NCBI RefSeq assembly: GCF_025397995.1
Contig: NZ_CP104550.1
Coordinates: forward strand, 586,001-650,000
From: Methanothermobacter wolfeii
GTDB lineage: Archaea; Methanobacteriota; Methanobacteria; Methanobacteriales; Methanothermobacteraceae
Direction of reading: 5' to 3'
DNA length: 64,000 nucleotides
Shown: positions 39,951 through 49,480 of the stretch, piece after piece
Numbering within the stretch: the stretch's first letter is position 1
Layout of the letters: each line of letters begins with the position of its first letter
Made by a program: the position numbers and the translations under genes
Notes under the pieces: model-generated
Seen by the model: the letters and a program-made list of their open reading frames with translations, nothing else
Databases searched by the model: none
What the model was told of the DNA's origin: nothing

Positions 39951-39987
39951 TATCACTTCTGGAAGGAAACAGCAAGGGTGTCAGAGA

Positions 39988-40482
39988 GTGTACATACTTC
40001 CACAGGAACTGAGAAGGGAACTGAAGGAGCCACTAGGGAAGCTCTACCGGTCGTTCAGTGATGTCAGGGTGGATGAGGAGTCCTTCCTCATAACCGTGGG
40101 TGATGTCACAACCAGCAACGCCCTTAAACATGGTCTGAAGCCAGATATAAGTATAATTGACAACAGAATACAGCGAAGAGCTTCAGACCAGGACCTGAAG
40201 GATACTGCAGAGGTCATTAGGGCGGAGAATCCCCCGGGCACGGTAACCCGCAGCCTATGGTCATCAATAGAGACAGCCATCAGGGAGTCATCCAGTAGCG
40301 GTAAACGTTTCATGATAATCGTTGACGGTGAGGAGGACCTTGCCGTCCTCCCATCAATCCTGCTGGCACCACCAGGAACCACGGTCCTCTATGGCCAGCC
40401 CAATGAAGGCGTTGTCCTGGTGAAGGCCGATGAAACATTCAGAAGAGCTGAAGAACTCATAAAAAAATTTGAGGAGGCATAG
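39988..40482 (+). CDS. GTP-dependent dephospho-CoA kinase (DUF359)
   Basis: Last step of archaeal coenzyme A synthesis. 164 residues. PLGKLYRSFSDV, VTTSNALKHGLKPDISIIDN and VDGEEDLAVLP are the DUF359 hallmarks; the family was shown to use GTP. GTG start at 39988. It lies between transcription and ribosomal genes, as is common in archaea. Confidence 0.9.
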   Translation: MYILPQELRRELKEPLGKLYRSFSDVRVDEESFLITVGDVTTSNALKHGLKPDISIIDNRIQRRASDQDLKDTAEVIRAENPPGTVTRSLWSSIETAIRESSSSGKRFMIIVDGEEDLAVLPSILLAPPGTTVLYGQPNEGVVLVKADETFRRAEELIKKFEEA

Positions 40483-40483
40483 T

Positions 40484-40789
40484 ATGGATATTAATATAAT
40501 AGAGGAAAAGGAAAACCTGCTTTTTAACAGAAAGGAGATCAAATTCGAATGCTTATATGAAGGTGAGGCAACACCGAAGGTCTTTGAAGTTAAAAACAAA
40601 CTTGTTGCCATGCTCGATGCGGATAAGGACCTTCTGGTGGTTGACAAGATCGACCAGGGATTCGGCGAGCCAAGGGCTTCAGGATACGCCAAACTCTATG
40701 AATCCCTGGAGAAACTCAGGGAGATAGAACCCGAACACGTTATAAAGAAGAACACAGAGGCATCCCAGGAAGAAGAGGAGGAAGAGTAG
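40484..40789 (+). CDS. rps24e: Ribosomal protein S24e
   Basis: 101 residues. Core EEKENLLFNRKEIKFE and GFGEPRASGYAKLYESLE. Start ATG 40484 after GAGGAGG, not the earlier in-frame codon at 40469. Acidic tail. The stop touches the next start. Confidence 0.95.
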   Translation: MDINIIEEKENLLFNRKEIKFECLYEGEATPKVFEVKNKLVAMLDADKDLLVVDKIDQGFGEPRASGYAKLYESLEKLREIEPEHVIKKNTEASQEEEEEE

Positions 40790-40945
40790 ATGAAGAAGTT
40801 TGAACTCTATGAGGTAAAGGATGATAAACTCGTAAGGAAGAATCCCTTCTGCGTCAGATGCTCAAACGGTGTCTTCATGGCAGACCATGGGGATAGATAC
40901 GCCTGCGGTAAATGCGGATACACAGAATGGAAAACCAGGGAATAG
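40790..40945 (+). CDS. rps27ae: Ribosomal protein S27ae
   Basis: 51-residue zinc ribosomal protein; the cysteines in [10 protein letters not shown] and [11 protein letters not shown] form the site. It lacks the ubiquitin fused to it in eukaryotes. It starts immediately after the S24e stop. Confidence 0.95.
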   Translation: MKKFELYEVKDDKLVRKNPFCVRCSNGVFMADHGDRYACGKCGYTEWKTRE

Positions 40946-40954
40946 GGTGGAAGC

Positions 40955-42358
40955 TTGAATCTCAGGGCTGGCAGACTCGGTAAGGGCATGGAGGATGAGG
41001 CCGCAGATTTCACATCCTCCCTGGAATTCGACCACCACATATTCGAGGCGGATGTTGACTGCAACATAGCCCACACATCCATGCTGGCCCGTGAGGGTAT
41101 AATACCCCATGAAGTGGCTGATAAGATCATAGAAGCCCTCCGGGAGCTCAAAGAGGAGGGTGTAGAGGCCCTTGACATGGACCCCTCGGTTGAGGACATC
41201 CACATGGCTGTGGAGAACTATGTAACCGCCAGGATAGGCCCTGAGGCAGGGTTCATGCACACAGGCAAATCAAGGAATGACCAGGTGGCAACGGACCTCC
41301 GACTGGCCCTCAAGGACAGTATCCAGGTTATCAGCCATGAACTCCTTGATTTTATTGATAAGATCGCTGATCTTGCATCCGAGCACACCGAAACCGTCAT
41401 GGTGGGCTACACCCACCTCCAGCATGCCCAGCCAACGACCCTGGGACATCACCTGATGGCATATGCATACTCACTTAAAAGGGACTATGAGAGGCTCCAG
41501 GACACCCTTAAGAGGGTTGACATGAACCCCCTGGGCTCCGCTGCCATGGCAACCACCAGTTTCCCCATAAACAGGGAACTTACAACCGAACTGCTTGGTT
41601 TTGCCGATTACATGAGGAACTCCATGGACGCCGTGAGTTCAAGGGATTTCATAGCTGAAGCGGTATTCGACCTCTCAATGCTTGCAGTTGACCTCAGCAG
41701 GATCTCCGAGGAGATGATACTCTGGAGCACCTATGAATTCGGGGTCATAGAGCTTCCTGATGAATTCTCATCCACATCATCCATAATGCCCCAGAAGAAG
41801 AACCCTGACGTTGCAGAGATAGCCCGTGCAAAGACATCCAGTGTCCAGGGAGAACTCATGACCATCATGGGGATCATGAGGGCGCTGCCATACACCTATA
41901 ACAGGGACCTCCAGGAGGTAACACCACACCTCTGGCGGGCTGTGGAGACTGTTAAATCCATGATACGTGTTGTGAGGGGTATGCTGACGGGTATAAGGGT
42001 TAACAGGGAACGCGCCCTTGAACTTGCATCCTCGAACTTTGCAACGGCAACCGACCTTGCGGATCTCATGGTCCGTGAGAGGGGGATCCCCTTCAGGGTG
42101 GCCCACAGGATAGTGGGGAGGCTAGTTACAAGGGCCCTTGAGGACGGCCTCGGACCAGGTGATATAGACTCAGGCTACGTTGATGAGGTGAGCCTGGAGG
42201 TTACAGGGGATAAGCTCGGCCTTGATGATGAAACCGTGAGGAAGGCCCTTGACCCCCTTGAGAATGTAAGGGCAAGGATGGTTCCAGGCGGACCCGCGCC
42301 TGAAATGGTCAGGGAGTCGGTGGCAGAGATAAAATCCTTTGTCAGGTCCGAGATGTAA
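40955..42358 (+). CDS. argH: Argininosuccinate lyase
   Basis: Splits argininosuccinate to arginine and fumarate. 467 residues. The fumarase-superfamily signature [11 protein letters not shown] is at about residue 279, with [13 protein letters not shown] and [15 protein letters not shown] start (40955) five bases after GGGTGG. Confidence 0.97.
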   Translation: MNLRAGRLGKGMEDEAADFTSSLEFDHHIFEADVDCNIAHTSMLAREGIIPHEVADKIIEALRELKEEGVEALDMDPSVEDIHMAVENYVTARIGPEAGFMHTGKSRNDQVATDLRLALKDSIQVISHELLDFIDKIADLASEHTETVMVGYTHLQHAQPTTLGHHLMAYAYSLKRDYERLQDTLKRVDMNPLGSAAMATTSFPINRELTTELLGFADYMRNSMDAVSSRDFIAEAVFDLSMLAVDLSRISEEMILWSTYEFGVIELPDEFSSTSSIMPQKKNPDVAEIARAKTSSVQGELMTIMGIMRALPYTYNRDLQEVTPHLWRAVETVKSMIRVVRGMLTGIRVNRERALELASSNFATATDLADLMVRERGIPFRVAHRIVGRLVTRALEDGLGPGDIDSGYVDEVSLEVTGDKLGLDDETVRKALDPLENVRARMVPGGPAPEMVRESVAEIKSFVRSEM

Positions 42359-42506
42359 ATCTATTTTTCCCTTCATGGATGTGACCCTCATTTCTGTATC
42401 TGAATCTCCTTTTAATGGCTGCAGAGTCAGAACCTGAATTTCCTACTTTTGATGGATAACACCCATTCGAAATTTTTATATATCATTTTTCACAGATAAT
42501 TATTAC

Positions 42507-42650
42507 ATGAAATCCGAAACCGAACCAAAAATAATAGGTCTTCTGGCGGTACTTATAGGTATACTGATGATACTCTACCCCCAGCTTGTAGGGTACCTTG
42601 TTGGAGTATTCCTGATAGCCTACGGGTTACTCAAGGTATTCGCCGAATAA
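42507..42650 (+). CDS. Small two-helix membrane protein (DUF3096-like)
   Basis: A 47-residue ORF missed by length cut-offs. Two hydrophobic segments (IIGLLAVLIGILMILYP and LVGYLVGVFLIAYGLLKVF) joined at a proline. It resembles DUF3096 small proteins, and its function is unknown. An AT-rich TATA-like tract (ATTTTTATATATC, about 42471-42483) lies upstream, so it has its own promoter. Confidence 0.65.
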   Translation: MKSETEPKIIGLLAVLIGILMILYPQLVGYLVGVFLIAYGLLKVFAE

Positions 42651-42665
42651 CCGCAGTTTTCCCTT

Positions 42666-43653
42666 TTATTTACAGATGCTCCATACCAGTTCAAGGGCCT
42701 CACCTGGTTCAAGGACACCCGCCCTTGTCTCACGGAGCACCCTCTGTATCGAGTAGCGTCTGAGGTGAGGGTGCCTCCTCTGGACCTCCCCGAGGAGGGG
42801 ACAGCCAAATACCCTGGAACCGCTGATTTTAAATGCTGATGCAACCGATCTGACCTCCTGCTTTGACGCTGCAAAGGCTGCAGGGAGATTTATCCTCAGA
42901 ACACCATCGGTAACCTGGAGGGACTGGTAACCGGTTGCAAGGAGGTCCCCGAAGACCACGGTGTCCAGACCGGCCTCCTTCACCCTTCCGGTAACCGCGT
43001 CCTGTATCATCCCTGAGCAGCGACCGCAGGGATGGAACCTTCCCTCAAGGGCCTCCTCCAGGAAGTCGCTGAAGTCCACCTCTATGAACTCATGCCTCAC
43101 ACCCAGGGCGCTGCAGAGCCTCCCTATCCCTCTTTTAACATGACCAGGCAGTATGATGGTCCCCGGGTCAACGGTGAAGGCCTCGGGCTTCAGGCCAATA
43201 TTCTTTGCAAGTATGAGGGAGAACGAACTGTCAACACCACCTGAGAGAGCAACACCCACCCTTACACCTGTTTCATCCCACTCTGAAAGGAAATTAAAGG
43301 CTGAAAGTTTATCAAGACGCATCCTGAGGGGCTCTTCAAGGACACGGGTGGCCATGAAGGATTCCCTGAGTTCCTTCACCCTTTCAAGGGCAAACCTCAC
43401 CCGCATCCTCCTGACGCTTACATCGGTCATGGCCTCAACATGGACCCTGCCGGCACCGAGCTCCTCCCTCAACCTGCCGGCCACCCATCCACCCTTACCT
43501 ATTATCAAGGACTTATCTGACCTGTCAGGTGCAGTTATCAGGAGGTCGCCTGTTTCATCATCCAGACCACATCACAGATCCTTACCCTTGCATCATCATG
43601 GCCTAATCGGCCCTTATCCTTCCTATAATTTCAGCCAGCTCTTCCTTATCCAT
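42666..43653 (-). pseudogene. PP-loop (ATP pyrophosphatase) protein with two one-base frameshifts
   Basis: The downstream 280 codons show an intact PP-loop, VALSGGVDSSFSLILAKN, and CGRCSGM, as in tRNA thiolation or adenine-nucleotide-alpha-hydrolase enzymes. A KH-like N-terminus (SLIIGKGGWVAGRLREELG) precedes it. The true start is ATG 43653 (MDKEELAEIIGRIRAD), but the frame breaks near 43605 (GATTAG, one T short) and again near 43567 (GTGGTC, one G short). With both repaired the protein has about 329 residues. Substrate unknown. Confidence 0.78.
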
Positions 43654-43715
43654 AAAATATATTATGCACCGTTGAAATATTAATATACATATAAGCCATG
43701 GGGATGTAAAGGGTA

Positions 43716-44324
43716 ATGCCAAAGATAAAGAGCCTTCTTTTCGGTGACCGGGAGGAGGAGTGGAGCTACAAGAGGGAAAGTGAAAACATAATAGTGGGTT
43801 ACGGTTACAAGAAGTTCAGCAAACCCCCGGTTATAGGCAAGAACCCACTCCTGCGTTCAAACACGGTGATCTATAATGATGTCACCATAGGCGACAACCT
43901 CAGGACAGGGCACAACGTCCTTATAAGGGAGAAGACCACCATAGGCGATGATGTACTCATAGGTACAAACACGGTTATCGAGGGCCATTCAAAGATAGGC
44001 AGCAATGTCAGCATCCAGTCAAACGTTTATCTCCCCAAGAACAGTTACATAGAGGACAATGTCTTCATAGGCCCCTGCGCCTGTTTCACCAATGACCGCT
44101 ACCCTATAAGGGTCAAGTATAAGCTGAGGGGACCTATAATAAGGCAGGGCGCCTCTATAGGGGCTAATTCAACCTTCCTATCAAGGATCGAGGTGGGTGA
44201 GGGCGCCATGGTGGCCGCAGGTGCGGTGGTTACAAGGAATGTGCCTCCATGGTCACTGGCGATAGGTGCGCCGGCCCGTATAAAGGCACTCCCACCCAAA
44301 CTGAGGGTTCCCAACAATATCTAG
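43716..44324 (+). CDS. Hexapeptide-repeat acyltransferase
   Basis: 202-residue left-handed beta-helix protein. Hexapeptide turns are seen throughout: [70 protein letters not shown]. The N-terminal 35 residues are separate. Related enzymes acetylate nucleotide sugars for surface glycans; the substrate is not shown here. ATG after AAGGGTA. Confidence 0.85.
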   Translation: MPKIKSLLFGDREEEWSYKRESENIIVGYGYKKFSKPPVIGKNPLLRSNTVIYNDVTIGDNLRTGHNVLIREKTTIGDDVLIGTNTVIEGHSKIGSNVSIQSNVYLPKNSYIEDNVFIGPCACFTNDRYPIRVKYKLRGPIIRQGASIGANSTFLSRIEVGEGAMVAAGAVVTRNVPPWSLAIGAPARIKALPPKLRVPNNI

Positions 44325-44490
44325 TGCATCCTACAGTTCATCAGGTCATATCTTCAGGGTTTTAGAGGGTGGAAGTCCACAACTTAGAGAGGAAAACCCA
44401 GGTTATGATCTCTAGCCTCATTGGATTCCTTTTTCTTAGCCCTCATGATCAGGGCAGACCCTCCATCCCTGAACCTGCATAATGCGTGGG

Positions 44491-44946
44491 TCAGCCCCTC
44501 CTGTAGAGGCCTATGATCTCTGCCTCTGCAAGGACATGCCCCTTCATAGCCTCAAGGACATCCTCCTTAGATGAGCCCGGTTCAAGGTCAAGGGTCGTGT
44601 CAAGGGCGTAAAGCCTGAAGAAGTACCTGTGGACCCCTGAGGGAGGGCAGGGCCCGCTGTAGCCTATTTTTCCTGAATCATTGTAGCCCTGGACTGAACC
44701 ATCAGGGAGTCTCCTTAGGTGGGGCACCTCTTCATCAAGTCCTCCTGAGTCAGGGGGGATGTTGAATATCACCCAGTGGGTCCAGACCTTTGATGGGGCG
44801 TCGGGGTCGTCGCATATTAATGCAAGGGATTCGGCCTCCTCAGGGACACCATCCCAGGAGAGGGGTGGTGATATGTTCTCACCATCACAGGTGTACTTTG
44901 AGGGTATCCTGCCACGGTCATTGAATGCGCGGGTTTTGAGGTTCAT
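44491..44946 (-). CDS. YbhB/YbcL family (PEBP-like) protein
   Basis: 151 residues of the phosphatidylethanolamine-binding-protein fold: IPSKYTCDGENISPPLSW, CDDPDAPSKVWTHWVIFNIP and YSGPCPPSGVHRYFFRLYALD. No signal peptide. The ligand is unknown. Stands alone on the minus strand, divergent from the ATPase gene. Confidence 0.92.
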   Translation of the reverse strand: MNLKTRAFNDRGRIPSKYTCDGENISPPLSWDGVPEEAESLALICDDPDAPSKVWTHWVIFNIPPDSGGLDEEVPHLRRLPDGSVQGYNDSGKIGYSGPCPPSGVHRYFFRLYALDTTLDLEPGSSKEDVLEAMKGHVLAEAEIIGLYRRG

Positions 44947-44991
44947 GGTATCACCTTAATCATTATATGTTGAAGGATATTAATTATTATT

Positions 44992-45732
44992 ATGGATTTC
45001 AAGGTGAACCGTGCAGAGGACAACAGGATCTTCGTTGAGACAGAGTCATTCAGGAGGCTCATTGAGGAGCTTGAGGAACTTAAAGGGAGCCGGGGAAATA
45101 TACTGCACGTTATAGGGGCTCCAGGGACAGGTAAATCCTCCAATATATATTATGGGATCCGCAAGCTCGGAATGAATGTCTATGAGGTGCCATGCAACCT
45201 GGAAACTGTTGAGGTCACCGCGGAGGAGGTTTTCAGATCCATACTAGAGGATGTGAAATCAGAGCTTGGAGTGGATTCAGCCGCTGATGTCTACAGACGG
45301 TTCGCTGAATTCGATGCCGTCCTCTTTGCTGACAGGTTCCATGACAGCCATGACTTCTCTGATTCTATGGGCTTCAGCCAGTGGACCCTTGGAGCTGGAG
45401 GCGAGGCCCTGAAGTTCTACCTGAAGTGTATCCGGGAGTACCTCAGATACAGGTCGGTCTTCAGGGACATGAATATCATATTCCAGACGGCCTGGAGGCT
45501 CCGCTTTCGAGGGAAGAAGCCTGATATCTTCACAGACATACCCGTCATATCACCTTTACTCTGTCATCTTCTCATGGTTCCCTTCAGGGCCGTGAAGATA
45601 GATTACACCCGTCAGGAGACCTTAAGTATTATAAGGGCCCATATGGACTGTGCAGATGCCGATGAGATTCAGGGGTACATTGACCTATACGGCTGCAGAC
45701 CGAGGCTGATACTGGAGAAGATGAAATGCTGA
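44992..45732 (+). CDS. P-loop ATPase of unknown role
   Basis: 246 residues. Walker A GAPGTGKSS near residue 43, and a possible Walker B-like FRDMNIIFQT near residue 165. Unlike AAA+ loaders it is short and has no obvious sensor motifs; I do not recognise the family. AT-rich promoter in front (45-60 bases). It overlaps the UbiA-like gene by seven bases, so the two are probably co-translated. Confidence 0.75.
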   Translation: MDFKVNRAEDNRIFVETESFRRLIEELEELKGSRGNILHVIGAPGTGKSSNIYYGIRKLGMNVYEVPCNLETVEVTAEEVFRSILEDVKSELGVDSAADVYRRFAEFDAVLFADRFHDSHDFSDSMGFSQWTLGAGGEALKFYLKCIREYLRYRSVFRDMNIIFQTAWRLRFRGKKPDIFTDIPVISPLLCHLLMVPFRAVKIDYTRQETLSIIRAHMDCADADEIQGYIDLYGCRPRLILEKMKC

Positions 45733-46517
45733 AAACACTTTTAAGGTCAACGAGGATCAGCTGGGGAGCAAAGAACGTCCACATGTACCTTCTTGCCCTC
45801 ACCTACGCATCCAGCGTGGATCCTCTAGGGTTTCTCATGGGACTTTTCCTTGTAACCCTCCTCTGGGGCGGGCTGTACTCACTCAATGACCTTACAGACA
45901 TCGAGGTCGACAGGAAGGACCGGATGAAGAGCAGCAGACCCTTCATAGAGAACCAGGTTGAACCATGGAGGGTTCTGGTCTTCATAGGAGCTATCATCAT
46001 AACCTCCCTCTTGGTTTCATACATCCTCAACCCCATTTTCTCCCTTATCATGCTCCTCATGGTCCTTAACCAGTTCATATACACCCTCCCACCCCTGAGG
46101 CTGAAGGATACCATGCTGGCGCCCCTTGCAAGCACGGCAACAAACACGGTCCTCAGACTTGCTTCAGCCTCTGTACTCCTTGGAGGCTTACTTGTTGTTC
46201 CACCACCGGTTTATCTCATGATGTACCTTGCAGGGATGGGAACATACCTCATGTACAAGGAGAGGGGGCTGATGACAACGGCCGTATCCATCATCTTCTG
46301 CATAATCCTCGGCTATGCCTACCTTGAAGGGTACATCAGCATCCTCCAGATACTGATAGTTATACTCCCCTCCTTCATTGCAACGGTACCATTATACCTT
46401 TCAAATTTCACTGAGAGGGAGCGGATGGTTGAGATAGCCGACTTCATCTACCACAGGGTGCTGATGATTTTCTATCTGGGCTGCATAATCATACTTCTAT
46501 ACATGAAGGGTGCTTAG
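45726..46517 (+). CDS. UbiA-like prenyltransferase, second Asp motif missing
   Basis: 263-residue membrane protein with about eight hydrophobic helices. The first aspartate motif NDLTDIEVDRKDR is intact and FIYTLPPLRLK is a UbiA-like feature. The second motif, usually Asp-rich, corresponds to GTYLMYKERGLMTTAVS, which contains no Asp. The substrate is unknown. It may be a methanogen-specific branch of the superfamily. Confidence 0.8.
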   Translation: MLKTLLRSTRISWGAKNVHMYLLALTYASSVDPLGFLMGLFLVTLLWGGLYSLNDLTDIEVDRKDRMKSSRPFIENQVEPWRVLVFIGAIIITSLLVSYILNPIFSLIMLLMVLNQFIYTLPPLRLKDTMLAPLASTATNTVLRLASASVLLGGLLVVPPPVYLMMYLAGMGTYLMYKERGLMTTAVSIIFCIILGYAYLEGYISILQILIVILPSFIATVPLYLSNFTERERMVEIADFIYHRVLMIFYLGCIIILLYMKGA

Positions 46518-46580
46518 CATCAAGGGTCAGGGGTCCCTGTTTACATGATAAAAAAGTAGGAGTTGAACAACTGGAATAAA

Positions 46581-47765
46581 TTAGAAGAGCTTACCCAGCT
46601 TTATAAGGGCCTTTGGGGAGACCTTTATGAGTTTCTTCACAAGCTCGGTGGTGCTCACCTTCTCAAACTCAACATCCTGGAATGCCTCTGCAATGGAGTC
46701 AAGTTCGCTGTCGCTGAGTGTGAGCATGTAATCCTTGACCTTGAGGTACCTGTCTATCTCCTTACCGATCCTCTCACGGCAGTCCCTTTCATACTCCATG
46801 AGCCTCTTCTCACTGACATCTCCATCGGCAACTGCAGCCGCAGCAACCCTTCCGGCCAGCATACCCCCGGTCATGCCGCTTATTATACCTCCACCGGTCA
46901 GGGGGTTCACCTGACCTGCAGCATCACCAACGACCATGAGGCTGTCTGCAACAAGTTTCTTTGGCATTCCACCAACAGGGTCACCGCCTATGTTGAGTTC
47001 AACTGGCTGCGCATTCTTTGTAGCGGGGCAGGACTCCACAAATTCAAGCAGGTGTTCATAGGCGCTCTTATCTGTTTCGGTTGAGAGTACGCCGAGGCCC
47101 ACATTGGCTATGTCATCACCCTTGGGGAATATCCATGCATAACCACCCGGTGCCACGCTCCCGAAGTAGAACTCTATGCAGTTGTTGTCCTCCATTTCAA
47201 CTCCCACCATCTCGAACTGGGCGGCTGATTCCATGTCCTTGGGCCTGGTGGCTGTTCTGAGGCCCCCCCACCTTGCAACCCTTGACTCGGGGCCATCAGC
47301 TGCGATGACTATCCTGGCCTTTATATCGAATTCCCTGCCCATGGATTCTGCCCTGACAAGGTAGCCGTCATCGGTCTTCTCCATGCCCGTTGCAAGGGTC
47401 TTAACCATTATCCTTGAACCGGCCCTTGCAGCATCCATGGCCATGTGCTTGTCAAAGACCTTCCTCTCGAGGATGTAGCCGGCCTCAGGGAGTTCAACCT
47501 TATCGGAGGTCAGCCAGACATCGGTACCGTTTGGTGATACGAGGCGTACACCATCAAGTTTCTTTGTAACCCAGCGGGGACTTGGCTTTATACCCAGGGA
47601 TTCAAGACCACCGATTGACACTCCCTCAGCACACCTCTTTGGGGCTCCTATTTCTGATTTTTTATCTATAAGGAGGACTTCAGCTCCCCCGAGGGCTGCA
47701 TGTTTTGCTGCTGTTGAACCGGCCGGGCCGGCGCCTATTACAAGGACATCTGTTTCAGTCACCAT
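46581..47765 (-). CDS. Geranylgeranyl reductase family protein
   Basis: FAD enzyme of the digeranylgeranylglycerophospholipid reductase family, which saturates the isoprenoid chains of archaeal lipids. 394 residues. FAD fold DVLVIGAGPAGSTAAKHAA at the N-terminus, PKRCAEGVS, and DAAGQVNPLTGGGIISGM. ATG 47765 follows GAGGTGAATATC; the codon at 47774 lies within that site. It is preceded closely by a ferredoxin, the likely electron donor. Confidence 0.92.
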   Translation of the reverse strand: MVTETDVLVIGAGPAGSTAAKHAALGGAEVLLIDKKSEIGAPKRCAEGVSIGGLESLGIKPSPRWVTKKLDGVRLVSPNGTDVWLTSDKVELPEAGYILERKVFDKHMAMDAARAGSRIMVKTLATGMEKTDDGYLVRAESMGREFDIKARIVIAADGPESRVARWGGLRTATRPKDMESAAQFEMVGVEMEDNNCIEFYFGSVAPGGYAWIFPKGDDIANVGLGVLSTETDKSAYEHLLEFVESCPATKNAQPVELNIGGDPVGGMPKKLVADSLMVVGDAAGQVNPLTGGGIISGMTGGMLAGRVAAAAVADGDVSEKRLMEYERDCRERIGKEIDRYLKVKDYMLTLSDSELDSIAEAFQDVEFEKVSTTELVKKLIKVSPKALIKLGKLF

Positions 47766-47770
47766 GATAT

Positions 47771-47932
47771 TCACCTCTCAAGCGCCCTCACAGGGCAGGC
47801 ATCTATACAGATATTGCATTCCTTACACATATCCTCTGAAAACCTGATGGATGTTTCCCGGACCTCTATGAGGTTGCGCGGACATACACCGGCGCATTCC
47901 CCACAGAACATACACCATTCCTTAACCTTCAT
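47771..47932 (-). CDS. Two-[4Fe-4S] ferredoxin
   Basis: 53-residue ferredoxin (from ATG 47932, after AGGTTGAT) with CMFCGECAGVCP and CKECNICIDACP. Its stop lies just before the reductase start, so the two act together, presumably in lipid saturation. Upstream is the 121-bp repeat block. Confidence 0.9.
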   Translation of the reverse strand: MKVKEWCMFCGECAGVCPRNLIEVRETSIRFSEDMCKECNICIDACPVRALER

Positions 47933-47954
47933 GATATCAACCTGTAAAATCAAT

Positions 47955-48438
47955 TACCTTAAAGGGTCCATTATCTGAGTGGATATACTTTGGGTCTTGC
48001 CCTATATATAGTTCCTAATCTTTTGGCGGCACCCTATTTATATCTTTCATTATCAGTGAATGCCCTCATAAACTATACCTTAAAGGGTCCATTATCTGAG
48101 TGGATATACTTTGGGTCTTGCCCTATATATAGTTCCTAATCTTTTGGCGGCACCCTATTTATATCTTTCATTATCAGTGAATGCCCTCATAAACTATACC
48201 TTAAAGGGTCCATTATCTGAGTGGATATACTTTGGGTCTTGCCCTATATATAGTTCCTAATCTTTTGGCGGCACCCTATTTATATCTTTCATTATCAGTG
48301 AATGCCCTCATAAACTATACCTTAAAGGGTCCATTATCTGAGTGGATATACTTTGGGTCTTGCCCTATATATAGTTCCTAATCTTTTGGCGGCACCCTAT
48401 TTATATCTTTCATTATCAGTGAATGCCCTCATAAACTA
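47955..48438. repeat. Four identical 121-bp tandem repeats with promoter motifs
   Basis: Copies begin at 47955, 48076, 48197 and 48318, and I see no mismatch among them. Each has CTATATATAG (a perfect palindrome, bases 48-57 of the unit) and CTATTTATATC further on, both TATA-like. The block separates the minus-strand ferredoxin operon from the plus-strand lipoprotein gene; copy 1 supplies a minus-strand TATA about 70 bases from the ferredoxin start and copy 4 a plus-strand TATA about 80 bases from the lipoprotein start. Confidence 0.97.
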
Positions 48439-48478
48439 TAAATTACATTCATGGCATAATAATATTGGAGGTTGCTAA

Positions 48479-48979
48479 ATGAAGAGGTTTTTATTTCTAA
48501 TTCTCGTTGCCGCGGCGGTAACGGTATCTGGATGTGTGAGTGAGGAACCCCAGTCCAAGAGCTTCTCTGACGGGACCCTGAACTTCACCTACCCTGCTAC
48601 ATGGGAGACCTTTGATTCTGCCAGGGCACAGGGGGCCTTTGCAAGGGAGCCGGGGATTTCAAAGGATGTAATCGTTTACCTTGGTAATGACAGTTATGAA
48701 CTTGCTGTTGCAAGGGTCACTGCAAGGGCTGGATACTACCTTAAGGATGCTGAGACTGTTAAGAACCAGATGAAGGATGAGTCAGGTGTGGTCTCTGCAG
48801 AGGTGAGGAAGGTTGATGGCCGTAACGCTGCAGTTGTGAAGGCTCTTGATTCAACAAGTTCAACCATATTCGTCTACATTAAACTTGACAGGAACAATGG
48901 CTACGCCTTCATGTACACAGGGCCTAGGAACAACGACACGACCTTTGAGGAAATTCTAAGCAGTGTCAGAATAACATAG
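48479..48979 (+). CDS. Putative lipoprotein, PsbP-like fold
   Basis: 166 residues. A signal peptide with lipobox (FLFLILVAAAVTVSGC; Cys near residue 19) suggests a lipid anchor on the outer face. The rest (FSDGTLNFTYPATWETF ... GYAFMYTGP) resembles PsbP/DUF-type lipoproteins of methanogens. Function unknown. Ribosome site GGAGGTTGCTAA. Confidence 0.8.
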   Translation: MKRFLFLILVAAAVTVSGCVSEEPQSKSFSDGTLNFTYPATWETFDSARAQGAFAREPGISKDVIVYLGNDSYELAVARVTARAGYYLKDAETVKNQMKDESGVVSAEVRKVDGRNAAVVKALDSTSSTIFVYIKLDRNNGYAFMYTGPRNNDTTFEEILSSVRIT

Positions 48980-49007
48980 CTATGGATCCTCAGAGTAAAA
49001 CATGAAC

Positions 49008-49020
49008 TTTTATTTTTTTT
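49008..49020 (+). terminator. T-run after the lipoprotein gene
   Basis: TTTTATTTTTTTT follows the lipoprotein stop by about 30 bases. Confidence 0.4.
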
Positions 49021-49087
49021 GCTTTGGGTTCAAATAGAAAGACTTTTATTAAATAAAAAGTTAATTATTAATAAAAGGGGGAACAAG

Positions 49088-49339
49088 ATGTCTAAAAAGA
49101 AGATTGAAGAGCAGATAAGGAGTAAGGATCCTGAGGAGCTCAGGAAGGAGGTTGATGAGCAGATAAAGACCAAAGGGGAGTATTCTGAGGAGCTCAGGAA
49201 GGAAGTTGATGAGCAGATAAAGACCAAAGGGGAGTATTCTGAGGAGCTCAGGAAGGAAGTTGATGAGCAGATAAAGGGTGATAAAACAGAAAAACTTAGA
49301 AAAAAGATTGATAAACAGATAAGAGGAGATAAAGATTAG
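49088..49339 (+). CDS. Small repeat protein (18-residue repeats)
   Basis: 83 residues, highly charged and probably helical. A unit of 18 residues, EELRKEVDEQIKTKGEYS, occurs twice and then in part, encoded by 54-base DNA repeats at 49131-49184, 49185-49238 and 49239-49283. Flanks KKKIEEQIRSKDP and LRKKIDKQIRGDK are degenerate copies. ATG 49088 after GGGGGAACAAG. No known family; coiled-coil-like. Confidence 0.7.
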   Translation: MSKKKIEEQIRSKDPEELRKEVDEQIKTKGEYSEELRKEVDEQIKTKGEYSEELRKEVDEQIKGDKTEKLRKKIDKQIRGDKD

Positions 49340-49480
49340 TCATTAATTTTTAGTTTATTTTTTCCACCCGCTTATGATTGTTTTGCTTTTACCTCTTCTT
49401 CAGGTTTCATGGCGTTAAACTAATTTTTAATGATGTTGATCTCCTCTGATAATCTAACCACTTCACGTTAAATGGATATA

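Noticed and set aside
47955-48438. 121-bp tandem block as an insertion sequence or CRISPR
   Set aside because: There are no unique spacers, no ORF and no terminal inverted repeats; it is a plain tandem repeat.
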